DNA of 64,000 nt from Sciurus carolinensis (GCF_902686445.1 NC_062229.1:6605503-6669502); one strand, 5' to 3'. Shown: positions 35,778 to 48,386, numbered from the stretch's first letter. The notes: generated from the sequence alone by a model not told the origin. Translations and numbers: made by a program.

Positions 35778-36067
35778 GATCGCCCCGTGAAGAGAGCCTG
35801 CAGCCGGAGTGGGCAGAGCTGCCTGAAGAGGTCTCTGGCTGCCCTGCCCTGATCCTAGAGGCTGTTTGTGGATTGAAGCTCTCCATTGCTTCAGTGGCTT
35901 GTGGCTGGTTCTATGTAGAAAGACTCTCACTGGGCAGTCTGCTCCAAGAAGCTAGCCTTGAAAGGCACCTTCCACCGCAGGGGTCCAGGCTACTTGGGGA
36001 GGTCTCTGGCTACCCTATCCTGGTCCCTGAAGCTGCTTGCGTGCCGGAGTACGCTGCGCTGCACTGC

Positions 36068-36083
36068 CACATTCTTCAATTTT
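36068..36083. repeat. target-site duplication of L1-E, right copy
   Basis: cacattcttcaatttt, identical to 28939-28954. In L1 sense the target reads T/AAAA at the nick, a good L1 endonuclease site. Confidence 0.93.
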
Positions 36084-37486
36084 ATCACAATAATTTCAGT
36101 AGTTCTCTTCACATACAGAAAAGGTAGTTGAATTTATGTTTCTTCATTTTTATGTGAAATTATAATTTCACATAAAGTTATGAAACCACAAAAAGGCAGT
36201 GTGTTCATATATTTAGCACATTGTGTTGGATATCACCCATCACTTAATGGAGTTTGTTTTTTGTGTTGGTGTTTATTTAAAAAACATCCACATTTAGTGA
36301 TTTCTCTATCATCATATGTTTATCAAGTTATTTACATTTAACCTCTTTCCATTTGAAAATACATTTCATTGAATATATTATATGCAATTTGTGAAGAGAT
36401 GAATTGTGGTGTTTGCTTCAACATCTCAATTCTATTGATTTAAAAAGGGGAACGAGTAGAAAAAATGTAATAGATCTTCAATGGGTTTTGTTTAATTTTT
36501 AAGAGAAACTCATATATGGGAGGCTACCAGAAATGACCTCATCAAGTCAGAAAAAATATGATACAGAAGAGAGATGTGGGAATTTCTAGAACTATGGTCT
36601 AGAGTGAACAAGTTCAACACAAGTTAAAAGTGCTGGAATAAACTAGGCAAACACATTTCTCTCAATAAAATACAGAAAGCAACTAGTCCTGGAAACAAAA
36701 AGTAATTTAAATTTTATAAGTAATACAACTTTCCATGGAACATCACCAGACTCACAAAATTTATACAGAAGATCTTCCTAACATTCAGGGGAGTTGATTA
36801 ATTGATTTCAACATTAAAGTGTGATTTCAGGAAAGATAGGGAAGGAATATGCTTTATATCATCCACATCGTGGATGATGAGTGCAGAAAAGTTTAACACA
36901 AAAAAGGAAAACCAAAATGTACTTTGACTGCAAAATTTCTGGCAGAATGATAGAAATAGGAGTCCAGCAAAGAATACAAATTGTGACTAGTTTTTTTTCT
37001 CAAGGAATGCAAGGTTGGTTCTATCTCTACATAATCACATCATGTGCTCTTGACTACACCAGGTCTTTTCTCAAATGTCTTCTCAGTGAAGCATCTCATT
37101 ACTATCCTGTTTCAAATTGAAATACTTTAGCATTATCTTATTTCCTGACATAATCCACAGCAGTTCTCAGCACTTAAAAGAATATGATTTTTTATTACAA
37201 CCAGTTGAGCTACCAAGAATAAGACAAAATCAGAGGTTGATACTGATGGGTTATTAGAAGGTGCACCTGGAATGAGACCCTGGGGAAGAGAATAGCTGGA
37301 GAATAGATTACGCTTAGGGATAATTTGTGCTAGGACCACCAGTATCCTCTGACCTGACTGGGGATTATGGACTGAAATGCACCTTCACCTTCTGGTATGT
37401 CCCCAAGAAGAGCAAGTGAGTCAAGTTTTTAAACTGCATAGTTTGGCCATGGATGTAATTTGGGAAGTGGAAGTAATATTGGGTGC
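36084..37486. other. anonymous AT-rich DNA
   Basis: No gene or recognised repeat seen. Confidence 0.45.
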
Positions 37487-37497
37487 AGTCCATCTCT

Positions 37498-37711
37498 TTA
37501 TTTATTTATTTATTTATGCCAGGAATTGAACCTAGGATTCTTAACTCCTGAGCCACATCCCCAGCCCTTTTTCATTTTTTAATTTTGAGACAGGATCTTT
37601 CTAAATTGCTCAGTGCCTCACTAAATTCCCAAGGCTGGTTGTATCTTCAATTCTCCTGCCTCAGTCTCCCAAGCTGCTGGGATTATAGACATGAACCACC
37701 AAACTCAGTCC
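37498..37711 (-). mobile_element. dimeric ID/B1-type SINE
   Basis: Read on the plus strand: (TTTA)n tail, an ID-like part (gccaggaattgaacctagg ... cacatccccagccc), then a B1/7SL-derived part (gagacaggatctttctaaat ... ctcctgcctcagtctccca ... gctgggattatag). This is the antisense of a dID-B1 dimer characteristic of squirrels and related rodents. Near-perfect target-site duplication agtc(c/a)atctct at 37487-37497 and 37712-37722. Confidence 0.88.
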
Positions 37712-37722
37712 AGTCAATCTCT

Positions 37723-38734
37723 GCTACCAAGGCATTTCCAGAAGAAGGGATATGAGAGTGAAGTGCTGACTGCCAGCAGCCCTCAGCTGCTGTGGTGATA
37801 AGTCCAGCTCACTAGACAGGAGATTCAGAATGACACCTCTCATGCCATCATGCTTGTTTCCCTTGTGTATTGTCTATTTCTCCTCTCGTGGATGACTCAG
37901 GATATCATGAATGAGGGCACTTGACGGATGGGCTTGATGATCTGAGTGAGTATGTAGAAGTGAGGATCTACAGGTCTGTGCAGAAGGGAAGTCATGGCAC
38001 CATCTGACACATCAGGCCATCTACAATGTCGTTGAACAGAGAGGACTGAATTGGCAGGACTCAGAGAGGCAGAGGTTCATGGTAACCATTTATTACAAGG
38101 AGTTACTGACAGTCATGAAACAATTACAGGGCATTCCTGCAAGGGAAATTTTCTAAGAAAGTATAAACCAAGACAAAGCATGGATGGGAGAGAAATTGTG
38201 CTTAAGTGATGCTCAGGTCCTGTGCTTTGATGTTCCCAGGATCTTTGGTACTGTGCTTGTGCTTAAATAGATGTCAGTCAAGGATGGGAGGGAGAGGATG
38301 AAGCACAGCTGGGTGTGATGAAGGGCGTCTTCCTGTACATTATTAAAGAAATTTTCACTTCATTCTGTGAGTTACTGTTTAATAGTTTTCATAAATACCT
38401 TTCTTCACAGTCTTACTTAGCATGAGATATTCCTCAAACATATTACAAGAAAGCTATGTATTTATTCTTGTTTTATTTTCTTTTGGACCCCTAACCCAGG
38501 TTTCCTGGAATCTATACAAAGTTTGCCTGTGTACAAGAGTTTCTCTGTCCTATGAACTGTGCAAAACCCTGTCTACTTACTCATTAAAAAGAATTTCTTC
38601 CTGGTGTATTATCAAGGTCTTTGTTTTGTAAGTTTTATTTTATTTCTAGGGGCACAATTGTACATTTTTATCAGGTACATTCTGATAGTTTATCACATGT
38701 ATACACTGTAGAGTAACCGAATGATTCAGAGATG
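37723..38734. other. anonymous DNA
   Basis: No gene or recognised repeat seen. Confidence 0.45.
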
Positions 38735-39000
38735 GAATCTAAAATGTTGATCTCAGAAGTAGAGAGTAGAATAGTCGTTACCAGCATCTAGGAATGGTAG
38801 GGAGGAGGGAGATGTGAGGAAGTGTCAGTGAACAGGTGCCAGGTTTCAGGTGGAGGGGAGGAGTAAGTTCTGGTGCTCTATTGCACAGTATGGTGACTGG
38901 TCAGTAATACTATATGCTATATTTCACAGTGGGATATTTGAAATCAGAGGGCATGTATTACCATATAAAAATTGTGTTTAAATCATCTCGCAGCTATTCA
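38735..39000 (+). mobile_element. ancient L1M 3' UTR fragment
   Basis: Plus-strand blocks gaagtagagagtagaatagt, the cgttaccagcatctagg stretch, ggagtaagttctggtgctct and cacagtatggtgac match the old mammalian L1 3' UTR pattern. Diverged and non-coding. Confidence 0.65.
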
Positions 39001-39634
39001 TTTTTAGAGATCAAAGTGGATGTTTAGTCACTATACATTGTGAAGATTGAATTTGAAAATGAAGCATAACTTAAATCTGTTTTTCTTATTCAGGACTTTA
39101 TTAACAAAGATGCTTAGAAAAAAGATTATAAAATTTTAGAAATAAGATTGGTTGTGTTTCAGGCATGTGAAAGAAAAAATTTAATAAAAGGACTTTTATG
39201 TTTTTAAGTTGAATTTTAAAAAATTTAAACAAAATATTTTCCATGTAAACTTTTCAGATTGTATTTGTCTATGAGTAACTGCAGAGAAACCACAGATAAA
39301 GAGGGGCTACTGTACTTTCTCAAATGTGAAATGGTGGATATGATAATTTACTTGACTATAATAATCATTTCACATGGCATACTTTAAATGAATACAATAA
39401 AATTAAATGAAAGTGGTATTTAAATACCCTAAAAGATAATTAAATTTTAATATCATCATGTATCTTGCAAAAATATACAGCAAGGAAAAATCAACTCCTG
39501 ACACACAATATCATCAGTAAATCTCAAATACATCAGGGCAAGTAAATGAAGGCACAGTTCAACAATATGTATCCCATTTTTTTACAATAAAAGTTCATTT
39601 AAAAAAAAGAAGGCATGTTTAATATGTTACAATT

Positions 39635-39820
39635 CAACTTTTGGAACTGAGGATTGAACCCAGAGTTGCTCTTCGATTGAGGTACACCCCTAGCCCTTTT
39701 ATATTTTTATTTTGGGACAGGGTCTCACCAAGTGGCCCCAACTGGCCTTGAACATTTGCAAAGCTCCTGCCCCAGCCTCCTCAGTTGCTGGTATTACAGC
39801 TGTGTGCCACTGTACCTGGC
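39635..39820 (-). mobile_element. dimeric ID/B1-type SINE
   Basis: Second copy of the family at 37498-37711. It has an ID-like part (gaggattgaacccagag ... cacccctagccc) followed by a B1-like part (gggacagggtctcaccaagt ... ctcctgccccagcctcc ... ctggtattacagc). The poly(A)-derived T-run is lost. Imperfect target-site duplication acaatt(c/a)aacttt at 39629-39641 and 39821-39833. Confidence 0.85.
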
Positions 39821-39833
39821 ACAATTAAACTTT

Positions 39834-42800
39834 AATAAGGTAAAATTATGTGTCATATCTTAAGCCAAACGGAGAAATGCTGGAAACAGGAAAAAAAATA
39901 CTAACACACAATTCTGGATAGTGGACACCCTGGGAGAGGTGTCGTGTCAGAATATGCACAGGCAGGCAGTCCAAAGATCGAATGAACTCACGGGGAAACT
40001 ACATTAACTTTTAGTTAACAGAAACAGTGTTAATCAGGATTTAAGGTAGACACACCCAAGATAGACTCTGGCTTCAGTGCTTGGTTCACAACCAGTGAAA
40101 CACTTTCCACTGGGTGAGAAGACTCAGTCTCCGTATCTGTATAACCAGAGCCATTAAGAGACTCCATGGGAATGTTATGAGGATGCACAATGAGGAAACC
40201 TTTGGGGGAAGGGCTTGATATGAGACATTCTTTTTTTTCCCTGTTGATAAGTTATGTTTATTTCTTTTTAAAATTTGTTTAATTAGTTAACCATGACACT
40301 TAATATTGTTATTGTTACTTGCTTCTGCTGTGGACATGACCAGAGTGCCTGTACCCATCATAGTAGATGAGAAGTGATGGATGGGACAAATGTATAAAGA
40401 TGAAAGAAGGAGCATGTTTAGTACATAACTGCCAATTTCAGGGAAGAATCAGTGTATTAAATCTCCCCCTACCCCAAGAATCTCACACATATGCAGAAGC
40501 AGGAAAAGCAAATGATTCAATGAATATCTATTATATTTAATGTTTATATCTCTATTCTCCTGTGCATATGACAATACATCTAGAAATAAAATAAATAAGA
40601 GCTGGACATAGCAACACAAATAGAAAATGGATAAGCAAGAAAATTTTCTTAAAAGACACAAGCAGCATAACAAAATTTAAGTAAGTTTAAAAATAGCATT
40701 GAAAATAACATTTAAATTTTTTATAAAATATATGAGCTATTCAAAACACATAGCAATAAACAGCCAAGTATTCACCACTAACCATCAAATTAAAATATAA
40801 TACCTTGTTTGCGTTAAAATATACATTTTTATTTTTCTATCTTCAATCACAGGAAAACTGTGTGTATTGTGTTCCCCAAGGGAGTCACTGTGCTGCAGCT
40901 GACTCCTTGTCTCCCAGGATTCCAATGCTGTGAGTGATTGCATCTGCAAATCACATTGCCATCCTGTATCTTAAAGCTTTGCATGCTGAGCCTGGCATTG
41001 TTCTAATTGTTCTAATAATATTTTAATCAGCTCTTAGTCTTTGTATATTTTTCTCTGTTTCTCTAGCATAACTACCTTACTCCATTCCAATATTTTATTA
41101 AATCACTACTTATTTATGCTTTCTCTAACCAAAAGGCATTTCTATTATGCATTCCCTCTGCACACATACACATATGTAAAGATTGTAATGCATGAATCAA
41201 TTTAAACATATGAGGATGGTTTGAGGTTGTGTTTGCCTCTGAAAAATGAAAAGAATGGAGAGGAATGTGAAACATATGGTGGGTCAATGTGCATAGTTTT
41301 GTTATTTTAAGAAAAACTCTGGTTAAATCTGGCAGCATGTGTTTGTGCTTATTTTCTCTATCATTCTGTGCTGTTTGGAGTTTTAAAATTTAAATATATC
41401 ATAGAAGGCTACAGACAAACATGTATGCTAAATCAAAGTCTTGGGTCTCCCTTACTCTTCACCTGCTCTCCCCACGAATACTGGAGGACAGGAGACAGTG
41501 TCAGCAAAATCCACAGAGGAGAATGAAGAGTGAACACCTCGGTGAACATCATGACGTCAATGTTTCTTTCTTATGAACTTACAATAAAAGTTCAATAAAA
41601 TAAGAAAATGAGACCTAGATGTAGCAACAAAACTCAAGTAACTATAAAAAAATATTGCTTAACGATACAACTACAGCATGGTAAAATTTACCAATTATAA
41701 TACTACAGATATTAAAAAGTTAACATCTTATAAAGTATTTCAAGTATTCAAAATGCAGTTCAAAAATAAGAATGAGCCTCAGCAGCTCTGAAAAAATTAA
41801 ATAAATAAATAAAGATAAATTGAACAAAGACCTGAATATTCAACCACTCATTAAAGTAAATGTATTGCCATGTTTGCCTTAGATATTGTAAAGAAATAAA
41901 ATAACACAACTTATGTTTGCATATTATTTATCATCTGAGGATCATGCTTTCCCTTCCTCAGGGGAACCACATTACTGAACTTGATCTTGATTATTCTCCC
42001 CATCATTTAAAAAAATTGAGTGAGTCTATCTGTAAACCATGTATTTGTCTTTCTTTTTCTTTTTCCCTCTTAAAAAGTCACACATATCAGTTGTATCTAT
42101 TTGCAGGGTTACATGATACTTCCAGTCATGCATACAGTATGCACGAATCAAACATAATCACCCATTTCCCTCTCCTCCACACCCCTCCCAGACCTTCTTA
42201 ATCACTATTCTTTGTTTTAGTTGATAGTTTTTGTTTTCACATATGTCTTGTTCTACCTTTTAAAACCTCACAGAGAACATAACATTTTCCCCTGGGTTGT
42301 TTACAAACAATATGTTTAATCACTTTTTAATCCTGGTCCATTATCTCTGGTTAATTAGCTGTAATGATCTTACTTTTTTCTAACATCTTGTTACATCACA
42401 CACATACACATACATGAACACACACAGGCACAGTACACATTGTACAATGCATATGTGCACCAACACATGTATAGATAAATGTATAAATTACACTTACACA
42501 CACGTACATATGCATAGCCATGTGAAATGCAAGCACACTCACAAGTAATAGTATGCAATGTGTAAAATTGTTAAAAGATCATGTGAAGTCTCATTAAGAC
42601 CTTGCTTGACTCTTCAAGCAGAGAGCCTAGAGAGGGACCTACAGGGTCCATTACAATTATGCGTGCTCTTTTGTTATTTAAAGTAAAGAGCTCTAATGGC
42701 TCAGTGTCAAAACAGCCTCATTTTGGAAGAATGCATACATGTTTATTTGTTGTGTTTCTCGATGCTGTTCTCCCTTTTCAAATTTCAGCAGTTCATAGAT

Positions 42801-42880
42801 TAATAGACAAAATAAGGCAGACCAGTATGTAGTCTCTTCGCCTCCTCTCTTCCCCTGAACCCCTGGCTCCATTTCACTGG
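39834..42880. other. anonymous DNA with low-complexity stretches
   Basis: No gene seen. CA/TA-rich simple sequence occurs at about 42390-42545. The stretches around 40760-40830 and 41840-41895 resemble each other weakly and may be old L1M tails. The short open frames show no recognisable protein. Confidence 0.4.
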
Positions 42881-42884
42881 TCCC

Positions 42885-43245
42885 CCTTCTACTGCTATTA
42901 TAATTAAGTGTTAGTGCATTATAATTATACACAAATTTGGGATTAATTGTGGTATTTTCATACTTGGACTTATCATAATTTGGTTCATTTTTTCCCCAGT
43001 TCTTCCCCTTCCCCTTTCCTCCACCTTCTCTCCAGATCCCCTTTTTCTACTCCATTGGTCTTCTTTATATTTTCTCATTTCCTTTTTTAATCCCTTTTAT
43101 ACTCTCTAACTTCCACATACTAGAGAAAACATTCCATCCTTGACTTTGAGCCTGGCTTATTTTACTTAGAATGATATTCTCCAGTTCCACATATTTTCTA
43201 GCAAATACCATAATTTTATTATTCTTTGTGGCTATTTATCAGAAT
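42885..43245 (-). mobile_element. old L1 3' end
   Basis: Minus-strand L1 remnant: a C/T-rich 3' UTR followed by gcctggcttattttacttag, aatgatattctccagttcca and accataattttattattct, the very end of ORF2. More diverged than the young elements. Confidence 0.75.
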
Positions 43246-44395
43246 ATTATTAAACAGGAAATAATGTCAGCCAGGTATTTGTTCTACAAAAGGGTATTGT
43301 GATCCAGGAAGGAAAAAGTAAAAATAAACTGGCCATGTACTTTTAACTCTTGTCATATAAATTAAAGTTTAGGAAATTCTAAAACATCCTTCAAAATGAG
43401 CAAGAGCTAGTGAATATTGAGAATTTTAAAAGTCCCTGGACTTTAAGGTTGAAATAAGATATTAGTAGAATGCAGCTTACTCAGATATCAGTGCATGACT
43501 CTATTGAAACATGGAGATGATGGAGAATCAGACAGACACTTCACAAGTGACCCAGTTCTGGAATGAGTAAGCAGAAAAAAAACCTGTCACTATGGGAAAT
43601 CACAAGCTGGTAGACTCCTTATTACCTGGGTGACATCACTGAGGAATAACATTCAGTTCCTCCCTGGGTATAAAGTAGAAAGTTGAATGATCTGTTCTCA
43701 GGGAACACAGAGAAATAGTGCAGCACCTGCCTCCTGGGCAGATATGATGGTCCTGAGGCCAAGGCCAGGTGAGCTGTGTTCTCCCATGGGCAAGGTGTTG
43801 AGTGGGGGTTCAAGGGCAGAAAGTTTGCCATTTCTGTGACACTTGGGGCTTCAATATCCAAAGGTCCTAATTAGTCAAACACTTTTAATCTTATGCAATC
43901 ATACAGCAGCAAAAATCTTTAATGAGCAAACCTGACTGATAAAGAGTTTTACCTTGACTGTTTCTCCCACATGGAGAGGCTAAGCAGATGCCTTCTTTCC
44001 TCTACCTGCTTAGGTTCACCCCCACTTCAAGCATCTTATACACCTCAACACATCTCCTTCTGTTATTGAATTTTTTTCTTCTTATATTTGTATATTTAAG
44101 GCAACTCCTTTCTGATAACAGTATTAGAAAAATATGATATTTAAGTCTGTAAATATAGCTCATTTTTACTTGTAAAAATTCATGTGATAAAATAATCAAT
44201 GTATGCTAAAAATTCAATAAAATAATAAATAATATAATATTTCATAGCAATACTATGGATACTATACTATGGATGGCTCATGAACATTTATTCTGTTTAT
44301 TAATTTGCATATTACATCAAATAGTTACTAATATATAGATGAAAAAAGGTTTACTAATCAAATGTATTCAAATACAAAAAGGCCTTTATATTGTT
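43246..44395. other. anonymous DNA
   Basis: No gene recognised. A 79-codon minus-strand frame at 43622-43861 has no family features that I know. Confidence 0.45.
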
Positions 44396-45070
44396 CACAG
44401 CCTTATTGAGGTATGATTGATATACAAAAAAAATGCATATAATTAAAATGTATAATTTTACTCATTTGTATAAACATGGAGTTCAATATTTAGACATAAA
44501 GATACATAGATATGTATATCTACAATATATACATATATATGCATATGCATGTAGATAGAAATAAAGAGATCTGACAGATCATCAAACTCAATAATGATGT
44601 GTCCATCAACATCCCAAATTTACTTCTGTCTCTCTGCCCATTTTTTCCATATAAAAATTGATCCCTTGACTCTCACATCCTGGATAAGTACTATATCAGT
44701 GGAGATACATCTCTAGTTTTCTTATGTTCCTTTGTAGAATTTGTTTGTTTTTCTTTCATCATACTTGTTTTTTGACCCAACAACTGTCTTAGGTCTACAG
44801 TTTTCACTTATTTTCCTGAGCAGTATTCAATTGTTTGAAAGTTGCATGTGTTGCTTATTCATTCACCTTTTGATAACAATTGGGTTGAGTACAAACAACA
44901 CTGTTATGAACATTCATGTATAGTTCTTTTTTTAGACTTATGTTTTCATTGTTCCTGAATAAATACTAAAGAGTGAAATGGAAGCATCATGAGTTAGGTG
45001 TATGTTTAACTGATTCAGAAGGGGCCAAAGCTATATTAATAACTATTCTTGCCTGTTCTTTAAATTATTC
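44396..45070 (-). mobile_element. ancient L1M fragment
   Basis: Plus-strand sequence opens with cttattgaggtatgattgat (44402-44421), an old L1M 3' UTR hallmark. It later shows ttattcattcaccttttgat, the ggttgagtac stretch and atgaacattcatgtatag, the diverged ORF2 end. The element lies on the minus strand and is heavily decayed. Confidence 0.7.
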
Positions 45071-45302
45071 ACATCTATCTTTTCAGATTTGAGAAGTACT
45101 TCTTTATAAAGCATATACTTCAGACGTCTCAGCAAAGATACAAACTCAGTAGTTTTAAGGTGAGATCAACGAATCTGAATATAGTGCTCAGGTGACCCAC
45201 CACATTCTTCACTGTGGACACTAGTGGTGAAACTCTGCTCTGGAAGACACAAAGGGAGCTAAGCATGGAGCTGTCCATGGATTGTGGTGCTGAACATTTT
45301 TC

Positions 45303-45965
45303 CCTCTGCCCTCCCACCATCTGCTCTCCTCATCTGCTTATCAGCAAGATCATTCATCTTTTAGTTTTTTGAGATTGGCTTATCTCACTTAGCATGATAT
45401 TCTCCAATTTCACCCATTTGCCTGCAAATGCCATAATTTTATCATTCTTCATTGCAGAGTAATATTCCATTGTATATATATGCCACGGTTTCTTTATCCA
45501 TTCATCAATTGAAGGACATCTAGGTTGGTTCCACAATCTGGCTATGGTGAATTGAGCAGCAATGAACATTGATGTGGCTGTATCTCTGTAGTATGTTGAT
45601 TTTAAGTCCTTTGGGTATAGGCCAATGAGTGGGATAGCTGGGTCAAATGGTGGTTCCATTCCAAGCTTTCTGAGGAATCTCCATACTGCTTTCCAGAGTG
45701 GCTGCACTAATTTGCAACCCCACCAGCAATGTATGAGTGTACCTTTTTCCCCACATCCTAGCCAACACCTATTGTTGCTTGTGTTCTTGATGATCGCCAT
45801 TCTAATTGGGGTAAGTTGAAATCTTAGGGTAATTTTGATTTGCATATCTCTTATTACTAGAGATGTTGAACATTTTTTCATATATCTGTTGATTGCTTGT
45901 AGATCTTCTTCTGTGAAGTGTCTGTTCATTTCCTTAGCCCATTTGTTGATTGGTTTATTTGTACT
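45303..45965 (-). mobile_element. L1-H: young-type L1 ORF2 C-terminal fragment, truncated at both ends
   Basis: Minus-strand ORF2 C-terminus with a 191-codon open frame (45929-45354) containing [17 protein letters not shown] and the [18 protein letters not shown] block. It lacks the 3' UTR end and poly(A) tail and stops abruptly near 45965. It looks like a piece of a larger element left by deletion or duplication, not a normal 5'-truncated insertion. Confidence 0.88.
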
Positions 45966-46599
45966 GAAACAGATTTTTGATTTATGGGTTCTCTGCTACT
46001 GATGAATCAAAAGCATATGTGAGCAAAATGACAATAAAGTCAATGAAACTCTAGCTCATAGCAGTAGCAGCATCACTTGGGACACATAATGGTTGTAACC
46101 TACTCCATCTACTGATAGTAATTTCCAGAGATGAGTATTGAACATCTGTAATTTAACTACTCTTACACATCATGCTCAAGTTGGGGTATTGCTGCTGTAA
46201 ATATACTAGCTCATCTATATTGTGAATTCAAGTGAACCTTTAAATCCTTCTCTCTGCTTATCTCTTTTCATCCTTTTTATCCCTCAGTACTAACCTATTC
46301 AACTTATTTTTTGTTCTTTATTAACACTCTTACCTGTTGTGCCAAATTTGGAAAAGTTAATAAAAAGGCATGGCTTTGTTCTTTCAGAATTATATTAACC
46401 TGTCAAGCAAGCAGCAATACAACAATAAAATCATTTAACCGTTTGTCATCATTATGAAAGTACATTCCCTGAGGTTGTAGGTGGCATATAATTAAAAGAA
46501 AAAACATAACCTAGTGGGAGAAAACATGAAAATCATAGACTTATAAAATTGAGAATAGCAGCACACTGTTAGTGCTCAGAAGACAGAGGAACACCTCCA
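45966..46599. other. anonymous DNA upstream of the OR pseudogene
   Basis: No gene or recognised repeat. Confidence 0.45.
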
Positions 46600-46862
46600 T
46601 GGTCTTGGTCTTTAATGATATATACTCTTGGGATTAAAATGATAGTAAAATAGCTGAATTAATGAGGAACTTTGGATGTTGAGCTCCAGGGATACAGAGA
46701 CTGCAGGAATCAGCCTGTGACCACGACAGTCAAAAGTCCCACCCAACCAGGAAGTAGCACCTGAGCCTCCTCCCAGAGATGAGCCTTCATGACCAGGGAT
46801 CCATTGGCTCATTCAGGCTGCCTCCTCTTGTTGAGGACACACTTTATATGTTCAGTATTCAG
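46600..46862 (+). other. candidate 5' non-coding exon region of the first family-7 OR, with splice donor
   Basis: Ends in ttcagtattcag followed by GTAAGAT, a strong donor at 46863. The same exon end and donor occur upstream of the second family-7 OR (62875/62876), and similarity extends back to about 46600, including gagcctcctcccagagatga. The exon start is not defined. Splicing to the acceptor AG at 47437-47438 would give a 576-bp intron and place the OR start 14 bases into exon 2. Confidence 0.6.
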
Positions 46863-47451
46863 GTAAGATACTCAACATTATTCTTCTTGAAATCAGTCAG
46901 GGAATGAAAGAACCCTCAGAAAGTACTTTGGAAATGAGGACAGATTTTTTTGAAAATTTTATACTGGGGAAGCAGTGAGTAGAACACATGCATAAGACTT
47001 TGAGAAAACTGTACCCCATGCCACTCTTGTCAACTGTATGTCATCCTCTTAACCTCCTGCAATATACATTAAGACTGATACTTACACAGATCCTATTCCT
47101 CCAGTGTCATACTCTCCATAGGGAGAGATCCTGCTTCCTCCACAGCAGAAGTCTACGCCTTGTCCAAAATAATGATTATTGCAAAAGATTCAGACATTTA
47201 CTTATATTCTTGTGCTTATGTTGGTCAGGAAGTTTTATGAATGGATTAGTTGAAAGGGCTAACATATTCAAGTTCCCCAACTGGATAACTTTAAAGAAGA
47301 ATTATTTTCCCAATGTATAGAGGAGTAACGTTCAGAAACCAGGGTGTCCACTGCAGTGTTTCTCTAACACATTCCACATTACACAGATGCTGGTGGTCTA
47401 ATAGTTTTCTCACCTTTTTGTTACTTCTTTTCCACCAGATTCATCAACAAC

Positions 47452-48386
47452 ATGAAATATAGAAACCAAACAACTGTTTCAGAATTCCTTCTCCTGGGAC
47501 TGACAGATGACCCAGCACTGCAGCCCCTCATCTTCAGCCTGTTCCTGTCCATGTACCTGGTCACCATCCTGGGAAACCTGCTCATCATCCTGGCCATCTC
47601 TGACTTCCACCTCCAAACCCCCATGTACTTCTTTCTCTCCAATGTTTCCTTCAATGGCATCTGTTTCAGCACCACCACAATCCCCAAGATGCTGGTGAAC
47701 ATCCAATCACAGGATCAAAGTTTATCTTACACAGGTTCCCTCTTTCAGATCTGCTTTGTCCTGGTTTTTAATATTTTGGAAAATTTTCTCCTTGCAGGGA
47801 TGACCTTTGACCACTATGTGGCCATTTGTCACCCTTTGAGGTACACAGACATCATGAATTCCTACCTCTATGTCTATCTTCTTCAATCCTCTCTGTTCAT
47901 CAGCACTATGGATGCCTTCCTCCACACTCTGTTGGTACTACGTCTGTCCTTCTGCACAGACCTGGAGATCCACCACTTCTTCTCTGAACTAGTTGAGGTC
48001 ATTGCGCTTGCTTGTTCTGACACCCTTATTAATAACATCCTGGTATTTGTTGCAGCATGTGTATTTGCTCGTTTTCCTCTTTCTGGGAACATTTTTTCTT
48101 ACATTCACATTGTGTCCTCTATCTTGAGAATGCCCTGATCAGAAGGAAAGCATAAAGCCTTTTCCACCTGTGGATCTCATCTGTTTGTTGTCTTCTTGTT
48201 TTATGGGACTGGTTTTGGGTGTACATTAGCTCTGCAGTGACTGACTCCCCCAGGAAGACTGCAGTTACTTCAGTGATGTTCTCTGTGGTCACTCAGATGC
48301 TGAACCCCTTTTTCTACAGCCTGAGGAACAGACACATGAAGGAGGCCTTGAGGAAGCTCATTGGTAGGATAGCATTTCCTCGATGA
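47452..48386 (+). pseudogene. olfactory receptor family 7 pseudogene (OR7-type)
   Basis: OR coding exon with an open frame of 228 codons (47452-48138), then a stop. Landmarks are [33 protein letters not shown] (TM1; residues 16-48), [32 protein letters not shown] and [13 protein letters not shown]. Disabling changes are a TGA at 48136-48138 and a +1 frameshift near 48215-48222. The rest of TM7, with [26 protein letters not shown], continues in the shifted frame to a natural stop at 48384-48386. Important residues are also lost: the TM3 disulfide Cys is Ser (SYTGSLFQ), and DRY is DHY. A splice acceptor lies at 47437-47438. Confidence 0.93.

Larger units (their letters stand above)
28955..36067 (-). 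mobile_element. L1-E: full-length L1 insertion with compound 3' end
   Basis: One insertion bounded by a perfect 16-bp target-site duplication. On the minus strand it has a 5' UTR of two ~610-bp monomers (36067-34852), ORF1 (34689-33630), ORF2 (33606-29757), a shortened 3' UTR ending near 29583 in an A-rich tract, then 315 bp of non-L1 DNA (29561-29247), then a second L1 3' end (29246-28955) with the final poly(A). It is the best-preserved L1 body here, but ORF1 and ORF2 both carry inactivating changes. The arrangement is best explained by 3' transduction. Confidence 0.9.
34852..36067 (-). promoter_or_regulatory. L1-E 5' UTR promoter: two tandem ~610-bp monomers
   Basis: GC-rich tandem repeat. 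Unit 1 is about 34852-35450 and unit 2 about 35451-36067. Anchors are 600-620 bp apart (34921/35521, 35041/35661, 35150/35770), with a 20-bp internal indel explaining the difference. The arrangement resembles the monomeric promoters of mouse L1. Each unit carries a YY1-like CCATCTTG site. The near-identical short frames repeated here are by-products of the duplication, not genes. Confidence 0.88.

Noticed and set aside
28955..36067. Two independent L1 insertions with 315 bp of native DNA between them
   Set aside because: Neither piece has its own target-site duplication, whereas one perfect 16-bp duplication encloses both. A single compound insertion fits better, although comparison with an empty site would be decisive.
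34800..36127. Several GC-rich frames (up to 150 codons) near 35-36 kb, some almost identical to each other
   Set aside because: They lie in the tandem monomers of the L1-E 5' UTR. The repetition comes from the monomers, and no protein family is visible.
43622..43861. 79-codon minus-strand frame
   Set aside because: No domain or family recognised. The length is compatible with chance.
47421..48092. Minus-strand and out-of-frame ORFs over the first family-7 OR
   Set aside because: Shadows of the OR exon. The plus-strand frame explains the sequence.
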